A stretch of 9,905 nt of DNA from the NCBI GenBank assembly GCA_030066245.1, contig JASJBY010000204.1, positions 1-9,905 of the forward strand, given 5' to 3'. Positions 1 to 6,328 of this stretch are shown in pieces (within the stretch, counting starts at the first letter, position 1; the number at the start of each line of letters is the position of its first letter). The notes under the pieces are model-generated. The model saw nothing but the letters and a program-made list of their open reading frames with translations. It was not told the DNA's origin and did no database searches. The position numbers were made by a program, and so were the translations under genes. Source of the DNA: Gammaproteobacteria bacterium (lineage in GTDB: Bacteria > Pseudomonadota > Gammaproteobacteria > JAABTG01).

Positions 1-74
1 CTGAAAATGCGCCGCGTAACTCTCGCAAAACCGCATAAAGCGTTTGCCCACCGTTGCCAGGGGGCTTTTCGCAT
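1..74 (-). CDS. Possible N-terminus of a leftward gene cut by the window edge
   Basis: On the minus strand an ATG at 74-72 opens a frame (MRKAPWQRWANALCGF...) that has no stop before the left edge, giving about 24 codons. An AGAGGA sequence at 86-81 sits six bases before the ATG, a good ribosome-site spacing, and this is the main reason to list it. The visible residues are basic and partly hydrophobic, and I do not recognise them as any family. A short open frame at the end of a window can occur by chance, so this is only a candidate. Confidence 0.3.
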   Translation of the reverse strand, partial: MRKAPWQRWANALCGFARVTRRIF

Positions 75-257
75 CTCGAATCCTCTTTTCGCTACTTCGT
101 TTCCGGTGGGCTTCGGCTCATCCGCTTTGCCATTATTCTGCCGTCCGTGTCATGCACGCTATTCTACCCGATTTGTCCTATATTCAGGCACTTGAATGTG
201 ACAAAGTAGAACTAGTCGTCATCCAGAAACAGCGTTCTTTGCGAGCACCGAATCTCT

Positions 258-344
258 GTTGGGCACGCTTCGCTTTGCCCAACCTACTCGAGAAACAGTA
301 CCTTACCGTAGGTTGGGCAAAGGCGCGAAAGCGCCGTGCCCAAC
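258..344. repeat. Nested inverted-repeat (REP-like) element
   Basis: The left arm, 258-287, begins GTTGGGCACG and ends TTTGCCCAACCTAC. The right arm, 308-344, begins GTAGGTTGGGCAAA and ends CGTGCCCAAC. The arms are inverted copies of each other, and the right arm has about seven extra central bases (GGCGCGAAAGCGCC region). Each arm is itself palindromic (GTTGGGCA...TGCCCAAC), so DNA or RNA could form two small hairpins or one long one. Repeats of this look are dispersed in many proteobacterial genomes. This copy sits just past the 3' end of the haloperoxidase gene, where it could also act as a transcript end or RNA stabiliser. That role is inference. Confidence 0.75.
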
Positions 345-373
345 AGAAGACCGGATTTCTGGATGAACACTAT

Positions 374-1756
374 CTAGTCATCGTCATCGTCGTCATCGTC
401 ATCATTCTCATCACCGTCGTTGTCACCCCTTTCATCACGAGGTAACAATCGTCTGGCCAGGACCTCCTCGGCCACCGCCTGGCCAAAGGCCAGTCCCTCC
501 TCGAGGCTGAAGCGAAAGTGGATGCCGGCAATGATCCGAGCCTCCGCAGCTTCCGCGGCTGCCTCCGAGAAACTGTCATAGTTTCTGGGCGCAAATGCCT
601 CGTTGGTCCCCTTGAAGCTAAAGCTCTCCCTGTCGCCGAAGAAGTGGGCCAGAATGGTGGAGGCCGTACCGGCGAATGTGGCCTGGCCGGAGGTGTACTC
701 CGGGGAACCGCCCTTGCTGCTGTTCCTGGGCTGCCAGTCCGGGTCAACGTCTGTATCCCCGTTGCCGTCCAGATCGGCGTTGTTAATGGCCGTTTTTGGC
801 CGCCAGAACTGGTACTCGAACTTGTCATCCCAGGTGGTGATTACCGAATCGCCCAGGGCTATGCCGAGAAGGGCAAAGAGCCGCGCCGTGCGGGAAAGGC
901 TGTCCTCGTCCGCATCATTGTCGACCCCATGTTGGCTGTCGAGCACTACGACCCTGGCAATGGAAATCCACAGACCCGGCGGGCGCTCGCTACCTCCGCC
1001 CCCTTTCCAGAACCTGAAAATCTCGTCCCCTTCGGAGTCGAGGTTCAGGTCGGAGATCCGCTTGTCACCCCGAGTCTTTACTTCGTTGAAGGCGGCGGCA
1101 TACTCAGCGCTGGTCAGCGGCGGCGGGCCCTCACCGCGGTACGGGCGTTTGTCGACGATGCCGAACGGTTTCATGTTGCGAAACCGAGATGATCCGAAAT
1201 CTGTCGTGAACTTACCGACGCCGGTGCCGCCTGCCTGGGGGTCTTCACCGTCCACCGCCGGTGCGTCGTCGGTCCTCAGCTCGACGACCTGCTCGCCAAC
1301 GGCTGCGCCCCACGTCACCGCGGGGTCGGTGGCACCGACGCCGAACGCAGCCAGGTCGACGCTCAGCCTCGCGTCGTAGAAACCTGAGCGGCTGGGTTGC
1401 TCCAAACTGAGCACGCGGTGGGCCGCGGCCGCCGCGGCGGCGCGCCGATCGGCCCCGGGCGGTGAGGCAACCGGCGAACCACCGGTCGGGATGAACGTGG
1501 GCCTGACCAGGGCAGAGTCCCGGGGTGACGCGCCATCGGCCACATCGATGCCGTTGACCGCGTCATACATGGCAATGTTGACCAAGGCGTACAAACGACC
1601 AGCCGTGGCGGTGCCAAGTGACAGGTTGCGCGCGGTGTTCAGAGTTTCTTCGTTCCAGTCCGTGATGACATCCGCCCTTGCAACAGGCGCCAGTGCGAAC
1701 AATGCCAGGAATGCTGACGCGAATATAGTGAATAGAATCCTGTTCCGTAATCTCAT
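374..1756 (-). CDS. Secreted vanadium-dependent haloperoxidase/PAP2-family protein with Gln in the catalytic motif
   Basis: This 460-residue protein has a clear Sec signal peptide (basic start, hydrophobic core, likely cut after APVARA at about residue 28). Three family motifs line up with vanadium haloperoxidases. K312-x6-R319-P lies in KFEYQFWRP, a Thr-Ser-Gly motif lies in SPEYTSGQATF (about 350-360), and R407-x5-H413 lies in RIIAGIHF, with H413 as the expected vanadate ligand. Family members oxidise halides with hydrogen peroxide; the related PAP2 enzymes are phosphatases. The usual SGH is SGQ here: residue 358, codon CAG, replaces the acid-base His, so halogenating activity is doubtful. 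An Asp-rich loop (DLDGNGDTDVD) precedes that motif. The C-terminus is acidic and ends in nine Asp. The ATG follows AAAGGAGG at a spacing of six bases. Family assignment is firm; substrate and activity are not. Confidence 0.88.
   Translation of the reverse strand: MRLRNRILFTIFASAFLALFALAPVARADVITDWNEETLNTARNLSLGTATAGRLYALVNIAMYDAVNGIDVADGASPRDSALVRPTFIPTGGSPVASPPGADRRAAAAAAAHRVLSLEQPSRSGFYDARLSVDLAAFGVGATDPAVTWGAAVGEQVVELRTDDAPAVDGEDPQAGGTGVGKFTTDFGSSRFRNMKPFGIVDKRPYRGEGPPPLTSAEYAAAFNEVKTRGDKRISDLNLDSEGDEIFRFWKGGGGSERPPGLWISIARVVVLDSQHGVDNDADEDSLSRTARLFALLGIALGDSVITTWDDKFEYQFWRPKTAINNADLDGNGDTDVDPDWQPRNSSKGGSPEYTSGQATFAGTASTILAHFFGDRESFSFKGTNEAFAPRNYDSFSEAAAEAAEARIIAGIHFRFSLEEGLAFGQAVAEEVLARRLLPRDERGDNDGDENDDDDDDDDD
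377..403. repeat. GTC/ATC trinucleotide tract encoding the Asp9 tail
   Basis: Nine consecutive GTC or ATC triplets on the plus strand read as nine GAC/GAT codons at the 3' end of the haloperoxidase gene, directly before its stop. GTC and ATC alternate with one doubled GTC, so the tract is an imperfect microsatellite. Gain or loss of units would change the length of the acidic tail without breaking the frame. Confidence 0.85.
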
Positions 1757-1761
1757 GGCAA

Positions 1762-1769
1762 ACCTCCTT
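1762..1769 (-). promoter_or_regulatory. Strong ribosome-binding site of the haloperoxidase gene
   Basis: Read on the minus strand, AAAGGAGG lies six bases upstream of the ATG at 1756. It fixes the start codon and keeps the signal peptide intact. Confidence 0.75.
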
Positions 1770-1807
1770 TCTCATCCGGGCATGAGCAGAATATGGCCGT
1801 CATACCA

Positions 1808-1837
1808 GTACTCCGTCACAGTGCTTTGACGGAGTAC
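1808..1837. promoter_or_regulatory. Perfect 11-bp inverted repeat upstream of the haloperoxidase gene
   Basis: GTACTCCGTCA at 1808-1818 and TGACGGAGTAC at 1827-1837 are perfect inverted copies separated by eight bases. The element lies about 51 bases upstream of the leftward haloperoxidase start. It could be a regulator-binding site or a hairpin in the leader RNA of that gene. It could equally be the first hairpin of a plus-strand transcript ending at the terminator-like structure at 1852-1875. The sequence shows the symmetry only; the role is inference. Confidence 0.55.
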
Positions 1838-1851
1838 CATGCACAAGGGGT

Positions 1852-1875
1852 GAGCGGTCCAACCGCTCCTTTTTT
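1852..1875 (+). terminator. Rho-independent terminator-like hairpin with T tract
   Basis: GAGCGGT (1852-1858), a three-base loop CCA, and ACCGCTC (1862-1868) form a perfect 7-bp GC-rich stem followed by one C and six T. This is a good intrinsic terminator for the plus strand. No plus-strand gene precedes it, because the haloperoxidase gene to its left runs the other way. It may end a small RNA, stop antisense or read-through transcription, or be incidental. A further 6-bp perfect stem (TTCCCG 1874-1879, CGGGAA 1886-1891) follows at once. Confidence 0.5.
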
Positions 1876-1891
1876 CCCGCACCAACGGGAA

Positions 1892-2238
1892 CTCGAAGGG
1901 GCAAAGCCCATGCCAGCTCAGGAGGCCCACTCTTGATCAACAGCTTACGTCCAGCCCCGGTTGCCGTAGAGACTGGAGCGTAAAGAAAAGCGACAAATTT
2001 TGCCGCCGAAGAGCGCGGTTTCACCCGGCACCCGCGGGCCGCCGGGCGATTATGGCAATGAAATCATCACGCTATGACGTTCCCCGGCAAATCCCATGAC
2101 TGTAAGGAATAGGCGACCCAGCGCAGCAGAGAGATCCTGGGAGAAAAGAGGCATGGAGGATGCCTCAGCCTGACGCCTGATATTGCATCAGTCGCGAAGA
2201 GTCGACGCTGCCTCGGTTCCGCTCGAAAACAGATGCCG
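1892..2238. other. Gap with no supported gene
   Basis: Open frames here are short, lack ribosome sites and resemble no protein I know. One GC-rich imperfect hairpin is visible (CCCGGC at 2024-2029 with GCCGGG at 2041-2046, loop of eleven bases). It has no T tract and no gene beside it to explain it. Confidence 0.5.
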
Positions 2239-2436
2239 TCAACCAGCTTGCCTCCGCACGCCGGGCAGGTCCGACTGTCGCCGTTGACGATCCGTTTCAA
2301 TCGTCACGCTGACGCCTTTGACCGCTCCCACGAAGCGCGTATCTCGGCGCAGCGATATGGCATACCCCCGGCCAGTCTCGGCTATCTTGAGGGAAATCTG
2401 CTCTGCGAGGCAGCCCCTCGTTCGTCGTCCCCACAC
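2239..2436 (-). pseudogene. Possible frameshifted remnant of a small zinc-ribbon protein
   Basis: On the minus strand one frame reads protein-like from about 2410 to 2300 (QISLKIAETGRGYAISLRR, then ...FVGAVKGVSVTIE). A second frame entered at about 2300 continues with KRIVNGDSRTCPACGGKLVDG, containing a CPxCGG knuckle typical of zinc ribbons. After that the frame runs out into sequence that does not look conserved. The two pieces fit end to end if one base-level frameshift is allowed near 2300. No ribosome site supports either piece. This may be a decayed gene, or chance frames in GC-rich DNA. Confidence 0.22.
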
Positions 2437-2637
2437 GTTGCTGTTTCCTGGCTTCGTGACACCTTTGCCAGGGTGCGGCTTCGTGCCTCGACAAGTGCGT
2501 CGAAATCAAAGCGGCGCGTGAATTTCCCACATCGGCCGGATGAAGTTCTTCACCCACATCCTAATCCCAAAACGTTAGGCTTCTAACCCAGAGCCGAGGC
2601 ATCCCGTCGAGCGTTCTGTGATGCTCCCAAGTGCCGG
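2437..2637. other. Intergenic stretch before the CARDB gene
   Basis: No convincing coding frame is present. A small hairpin-forming sequence (GTTAG, four bases, CTAAC) lies at about 2574-2587. The promoter of the next gene is presumably here, but I see no good -35/-10 pair. Confidence 0.4.
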
Positions 2638-2646
2638 AGGAGGTGA
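2638..2646 (+). promoter_or_regulatory. Full-length Shine-Dalgarno sequence
   Basis: AGGAGGTGA matches the complete anti-Shine-Dalgarno complement and lies three bases from the ATG at 2650. It fixes the start of the CARDB gene and suggests efficient translation. Confidence 0.8.
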
Positions 2647-2649
2647 ATC

Positions 2650-3258
2650 ATGAAAAGAGTATGGACAAAAGACCCTAGAGCAGCCCTGCTCTTGTTTCTC
2701 GTGGGACTGATACCCGGCGCCGGCCAAGCATGCGAACTCTGGCGGGACGACTCGGGGATGCTGCATGGTGACTGCAAGCTGGCAGACATCTTGGGCGATT
2801 ACGAACTGAATTACGACCTCGTAGCAATCAGCCAGCCGCGACTCGAGCTGCCCAACTTGAAAGTCAAGAAGTTCAAGTACGCTCAATTCGGTCAATCCGT
2901 GGAAGTCGCCGTGGAGGCACAGAATCTGGGCACTGCAGACACACCGCCTTTCGACGTCACCGTGAACGGGGTGGTGATCAACCCGCTCACGCTCGCTCCA
3001 GGGGGCGGGCCGGAGGGCTTTGTAGTCCAGTTCCCGGCCATGCCTCCGGGCGCCAAACGCCGTGAGTTCGTCGGCGTGATGCTGGTGCCAGATACAGACC
3101 AGGACTGGGACCTATTCCTGCAAGCGCATGCGGATCCGCCCATTCCCGGCGCGCCGGGCGGTGCCGTCTGGGAGTCCAGTGAAATCGATAATAGCTACCG
3201 GGAAACCTGCCGTGTTTACGGCCCCAATCCAGATACCAGCGTTCCGCCATGCAACTAG
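2650..3258 (+). CDS. Secreted protein with a CARDB-like adhesion domain
   Basis: The 202-residue product starts with a signal peptide (basic MKRVWTK, hydrophobic LLLFLVGLIPGAG, probable cut after GQA at residue 27). The next residue is Cys, but the preceding bases of the motif do not make a proper lipobox. From about residue 66 to 190 the pattern is that of CARDB, a cell-adhesion-related domain of bacterial surface proteins. It opens LPNLKVKKF, contains VAVEAQNLGTAD where the family has V.NxGxA, then an L-x-P-G-G turn, and closes AVWESSEIDNS where the family has vxEsxExNN. These domains form beta-sandwiches and are found in exported proteins. Cysteines near both ends could form disulphides. 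The next open frame overlaps this one, but only the part after 3308 looks real. Confidence 0.72.
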   Translation: MKRVWTKDPRAALLLFLVGLIPGAGQACELWRDDSGMLHGDCKLADILGDYELNYDLVAISQPRLELPNLKVKKFKYAQFGQSVEVAVEAQNLGTADTPPFDVTVNGVVINPLTLAPGGGPEGFVVQFPAMPPGAKRREFVGVMLVPDTDQDWDLFLQAHADPPIPGAPGGAVWESSEIDNSYRETCRVYGPNPDTSVPPCN

Positions 3259-3307
3259 GTCACTGCTCGCGGGGGATCGGGAAGCTTCAGCGCACCCGCC
3301 GACCCGG

Positions 3308-3907
3308 ATGCCCGACAGCGGCGACATGATCGAGCGAAACATCGCCAACGAGATCCCTGCCAACTTCAACAGCGACAACGACGACCCTGAGTTTGACAAT
3401 AGATCTGACGCCCAGGGCCCCGAGCCCGAAGGCGTCACTGTCGGCCGGGTTGGCGGCCGGACACTCGCTTTCGTGGGTATGGAGGACGTGGGTGGCGTCA
3501 TGACCTTCGACGTGACCAACCCATACGAAGTCTCCTACCGGTCGTACTACAACAACCGAAACTTCGCTGCCCAACACGATGAAGACGAGGATGGTTTCGA
3601 TCTTGCCGCCTTGGGCGACACTGGTCCTGAAGGTCTCCTCTTCATCGACGCCGAGGACAGTCCCACGGGCGCTCCCCTGCTCGTGGTCAGCTACGAAGTC
3701 TCAGGCACCACGGGGATCTACGAGATAACCGGCCCTGTTTGCGCTGCGGACCTGAACGCTGACGGGACAGTCAAGTTCGCTGACGTCCTGGCCCTTCGCA
3801 AAGCCTTCGGGGCATGCGATGGCTGTCCCGAGGATCTCAACGGTAGCGGTTCAGTCAATCGGACCGACCTGATCATCGCCCTGCGCAGCCTCGGCGACTG
3901 CCCCTGA
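3308..3907 (+). pseudogene. 5'-truncated choice-of-anchor I protein with dockerin-like C-terminus
   Basis: From the ATG at 3308 the 199 residues match the last part of choice-of-anchor I secreted proteins: DSGDMIER, then FNSDND, GPEPEGVTVG, a segment ending in DVTNP, and GPEGLLFI with a following EDSPTG...LLVVSYEVSGTT. These proteins are normally several hundred residues long and exported. Here the signal peptide and most of the domain are missing, and the match begins abruptly 50 bases after the CARDB gene. The end is a dockerin-type pair of calcium loops. The first is canonical (DLNADGTVKFAD); the second has Ser at position 5 (DLNGSGSVNRTD). The frame stays open upstream to 3128 but those residues overlap the CARDB gene and look non-coding. 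The ATG has no ribosome site. I read it as a deletion remnant; expression as a short cytosolic protein is less likely. Confidence 0.65.
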
Positions 3908-3948
3908 TTGCCGTACTGCTCCTGGCGACGACAGTTACTTGAGGTCGA

Positions 3949-3974
3949 GCGGGGTGGCCCCAGGGCCACCTCGC
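3949..3974. terminator. Hairpin between converging genes
   Basis: GGTGGCCC (3953-3960) and GGGCCACC (3963-3970) are perfect inverted copies two bases apart, and flanking GCG/CGC extends the stem past one mismatch. It lies between the rightward dockerin-ended gene and the leftward rtcA operon, where a shared transcript end would fit. It has no T tract on either strand, so intrinsic termination is uncertain. Confidence 0.4.
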
Positions 3975-4104
3975 ACATTACCAGACGGCAGCCCGGCCCT
4001 CGCGGAAGCCCTGTTGGCTAGTGAGGTGGTTCGGATTCGGGATGCAGAGACCGTATGGAAGGCACTACCTAGCGTAGTCAGGGGAGGAGAGGTGGATGGC
4101 CTCT

Positions 4105-4395
4105 TTATGGCTCCAAGCAAGTATGGCTGCGGCATCCCCTGTCGTACAGACTGATCTCCCAACTATCGCTGATGGTATCGTGACGCAGCAGGTAGATGCC
4201 GCCGTCGTCACCGCGCAGCTTGAAGTAGCGGTGGGACGGATCCAGCCAGCGGTCGATAATCTCGGTTACCGCTACCGCTCGCCCTCCGAACTGCAGGTGC
4301 CTCGGCTCAGTGTCGGCACGGTGACCGGCGTAGCAATTGACGCGCAGGACCGGCCCGCGGTCCGTGTCGCCTGTCTTGTCGGATGGATCGTTCAT
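4105..4395 (-). CDS. Small DUF6504-like protein, third gene of the rtcA operon
   Basis: The start is the ATG at 4395, which overlaps the TGA of the preceding regulator gene as ATGA, a classic coupled junction. The 96-residue product has no signal peptide or membrane segment. Its core, VLRVNCYAGHRAD...PRHLQFGG, then VTEIIDRWLDPSHRYFKL and DDGGIYLLRHD, resembles the small DUF6504 proteins as I remember them, which share CY-G--A-E-P, a W and an ILRHD-like strand. The function of that family is not known. The polar head (about 15 residues) and the Cys-containing tail look unconserved. A longer start at 4455 is possible but would overlap the regulator gene by 64 bases. The family call is from memory and tentative; the gene itself is well supported by the overlap. 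Confidence 0.7.
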   Translation of the reverse strand: MNDPSDKTGDTDRGPVLRVNCYAGHRADTEPRHLQFGGRAVAVTEIIDRWLDPSHRYFKLRGDDGGIYLLRHDTISDSWEISLYDRGCRSHTCLEP

Positions 4396-4673
4396 CGCTT
4401 CTCCGTCAGGGAGATAAGCGGGTCGCTTATCCAGGTGCCCTTGCAGCGCGGGCACTTGCCCGGCATGTGCAGCTTGTAGCCGTCAAACAGGAAACCACAC
4501 CTGCGGCAGCTCGCGGGATCGATCACCGGGCACATGGGATCGGCGCGTAGGGAGCGAAAGAGGTGCCGGGGTTCGTTCTCCAGCTCCCGCGGTTTGACGT
4601 CGAGGAGCAGGGCCAACTCATGCAGTGAGGTCGGCCTTTGCTTGAGGATGGCGATCAACTCCTCGCGGAACAC
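4392..4673 (-). CDS. Small HTH plus zinc-ribbon transcriptional regulator (COG3357-like)
   Basis: The 93-residue protein starts at a GTG inside the end of rtcA (19-base overlap). Residues 1-43 form a helix-rich winged-helix-like head (EELIAILKQRPTSLHELALL, then DVKPRELENE). Residues 48-80 form a zinc ribbon with C56-x2-C59 and C74-x2-C77 as the likely ligands, plus an extra Cys48. This arrangement fits the predicted regulators with an HTH joined to a zinc ribbon, COG3357. Its overlap with rtcA and with the following gene suggests that all three are made together. It may control this operon, a role played in E. coli by the unrelated RtcR. The domain order is visible; the target is inference. 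Confidence 0.75.
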   Translation of the reverse strand: MFREELIAILKQRPTSLHELALLLDVKPRELENEPRHLFRSLRADPMCPVIDPASCRRCGFLFDGYKLHMPGKCPRCKGTWISDPLISLTEKR

Positions 4674-5755
4674 GTGCCCTTCGCTCCCCGAGTCAGCCTG
4701 CTGATTTCGCCCGTCGCCGGTTTCAGGCGGACGTTTGCGGGACTGCCCAGGGGAGCGTCCACGCCGATTTCGACCGGCAAGAAGAGCCGGATTACCTCCG
4801 CGTTGGTAAGGAGATGCGCGGTTACCTCGCTGGTTCGCAGGGACGAAGGCCCGTCGGCCAGGGTCAGCGGAATAAGCAGCTGTTCCACCAGCCAGGGGTC
4901 GACGACAGCGTCAGTATTCAGGAAGGCCGTCAGTGCATCCACAGCCTCGTCGGCCACCCGTTCTGCGCGCTTGCCCCGAGCACCGAGCGCAAAGCAGCAA
5001 GCTCGCCCGAACTCCAGCTCGGCCAAAAGCAGCAACACCGTACCGCGGCTGGATGCAGGGAGCTCCTCCACGGACACGTCGGGCGAAACATCCGGCAGCG
5101 GCGTTCTCAGTCGATGCAGGGCCTGGCTGCGCTGTCGCTCGGCTATCTCCCGCGGCAGGTTGGCCACCGCGGAGAACCCGCGGATGGCGCGCAGCACACC
5201 GCGCTCGGTCAGCTGGAGCGCTCGTGGTCTTGCGTCGCCCGCCGTTCGCGCAACTATCTCACCACCACCCCGGGGGTAGAAGCCAGCCATGGACAAGGTC
5301 AGGTTGCAAGGGATGCCGAGGCGGGCCAGGAAAAACCGCCATTGCCAAGCCAGGTAGTGATAGCAGGGGCTCCAGGGCACATGCGTGCCTCCGCGGATGG
5401 TGAGACAGGAGCTGCCGGGCGCCAGTGCCAACGGCGGGAGCAGGGTCTGGAGCACCAGGGAGGCGGCGCCAGCGGTCCCGATGTCGAAGAAGTAGTCCCC
5501 GGGCCTCACTTCACCCGGTGTGAAAGCAACCTCATCGGAGCCAACCCGGTCGCCAGTGACCTGTCCGCCGGACACCCGGGACGCCGCCCGGACCGCCGCC
5601 AGGTGCTGGGGGCGCAGCCCGGGGCGGTCCCGATTGGCGCGGATGCGGGAAATGCGAAACGGCCGTCTGGTCAGCAGCGACAAGGTGAGCGCGCTGCGCA
5701 GAATCTGGCCGCCGCCTTCCCCCGAGGCACCGTCCACTTCGACCAGCGTGGTCAC
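4655..5755 (-). CDS. rtcA: RNA 3'-terminal phosphate cyclase
   Basis: RtcA converts RNA 3'-phosphate ends to 2',3'-cyclic phosphates using ATP through a covalent His-AMP intermediate, in the cytoplasm. The 366-residue product has the family start (VEVDGASGEGGGQILRSAL), the RPGLRPQHLA segment, a GTAGAASLVLQTLLP block, a WSPCYHYL segment, the FYPRGGGE motif, and the C-terminal TAHLLTNAEVI motif. Its His314 corresponds to the nucleotidyl-accepting His309 of E. coli RtcA. Length is slightly above the usual 340 residues because of a longer tail. The start is a GTG (GTGACC) with GGGG about five bases upstream. A short upstream frame ends with its TGA overlapping this GTG. The gene heads a three-gene operon. 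The ligase gene rtcB, often adjacent, is not present downstream. Confidence 0.93.
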   Translation of the reverse strand: MTTLVEVDGASGEGGGQILRSALTLSLLTRRPFRISRIRANRDRPGLRPQHLAAVRAASRVSGGQVTGDRVGSDEVAFTPGEVRPGDYFFDIGTAGAASLVLQTLLPPLALAPGSSCLTIRGGTHVPWSPCYHYLAWQWRFFLARLGIPCNLTLSMAGFYPRGGGEIVARTAGDARPRALQLTERGVLRAIRGFSAVANLPREIAERQRSQALHRLRTPLPDVSPDVSVEELPASSRGTVLLLLAELEFGRACCFALGARGKRAERVADEAVDALTAFLNTDAVVDPWLVEQLLIPLTLADGPSSLRTSEVTAHLLTNAEVIRLFLPVEIGVDAPLGSPANVRLKPATGEISRLTRGAKGTCSARS

Positions 5756-5827
5756 CTTAACCCCAGTTCAGCGTCGGCGTCAGATGTATTTGCACTATCG
5801 GCCATCCGCATGATTGTATCGGATTGA

Positions 5828-6328
5828 GCCGACCTCGGATCTTCGGCCACCACCGGGGAAACATTTCCAACCCTCTCCCACCTGGACTTGAAAAGCGCGC
5901 TGCGAGGAGCTTCCTGACGGCTGCCGTCCCAGACGGAGTGCTGAGACTGACAAAGGCCCACGCGATGAACACCGCCAAGGGGCTACGGCACCGCGCGGCG
6001 CAGTAGGGTAGCGAGCGTCTTGTTGCACAATGCGCGTTGGACCCTCCCTTTGGCATGGAAGCAACTGCCATGCACAGAAGACCAGCTCAAGGTGAACAGA
6101 ATGTCGGAAGGCAGGTTGACCGCCGCCCAATGAGCTGAAACTCCCTGCGCAGGCTGGGAGAAGGACGTTCATGCCACCTATACTTGCTCTGACGCCACGG
6201 CCTGCACTGAAGCCCCTTGTAGCGAAAACAGTTTCAAGCAAGCGGCAAGCAAGGAAGAAACGTGCGTGTGGTGGAGGAACGTGAGTCCTCCTTCGTCCAA
6301 CGGTTGGCAACGCTTAAAGTTGGAATTA
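5828..6328. other. 500-base gap with no supported gene
   Basis: This gap separates the divergent rtcA and carbonic anhydrase genes, so promoters for both should be here. Several frames are open on the minus strand (the longest is 171 codons, 6310 to 5795), but their composition is Arg/Ser/Pro-rich and they lack ribosome sites. They look like chance frames. A weak hairpin (CTCCC...GGGAG, 6141-6160) is visible. A TACAAT hexamer on the minus strand at 5818-5813 could be the -10 of rtcA, but no -35 partner is convincing. Confidence 0.5.

Noticed and set aside
1870..1960. Riboswitch resemblance (GGGGCAAAGCCC near 1898-1909 recalls part of the GEMM motif)
   Set aside because: Only the short CAAAGCC string matches; the rest of the consensus and its stems are absent.
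2570..2590. Integron attC-like core (GTTAGGC)
   Set aside because: It fits the right-hand core consensus, but no matching RYYYAAC partner lies at a suitable distance, and the neighbouring genes are not cassette-like.
3939..4154. 71-codon plus-strand frame between the converging genes
   Set aside because: Parts look protein-like, but it has no ribosome site, starts inside a hairpin and overlaps the end of the DUF6504-like gene.
5780..5805. Sigma-54 promoter upstream of rtcA, as in E. coli
   Set aside because: The sequence TGGCC...TGCAA on the minus strand has eight bases between GG and GC; sigma-54 sites need ten.
4638..5827. Long plus-strand frames (213, 337 and 156 codons) across the rtcA gene
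   Set aside because: They are antisense to a well-supported rtcA. Their Arg/Pro/Ser/Gly-rich composition is that of opposite-strand shadows of GC-rich genes.
5795..6310. 171-codon minus-strand frame in the gap between rtcA and the carbonic anhydrase
   Set aside because: It has no ribosome site and no recognisable motif, its composition is typical of chance frames, and it overlaps the rtcA promoter region.
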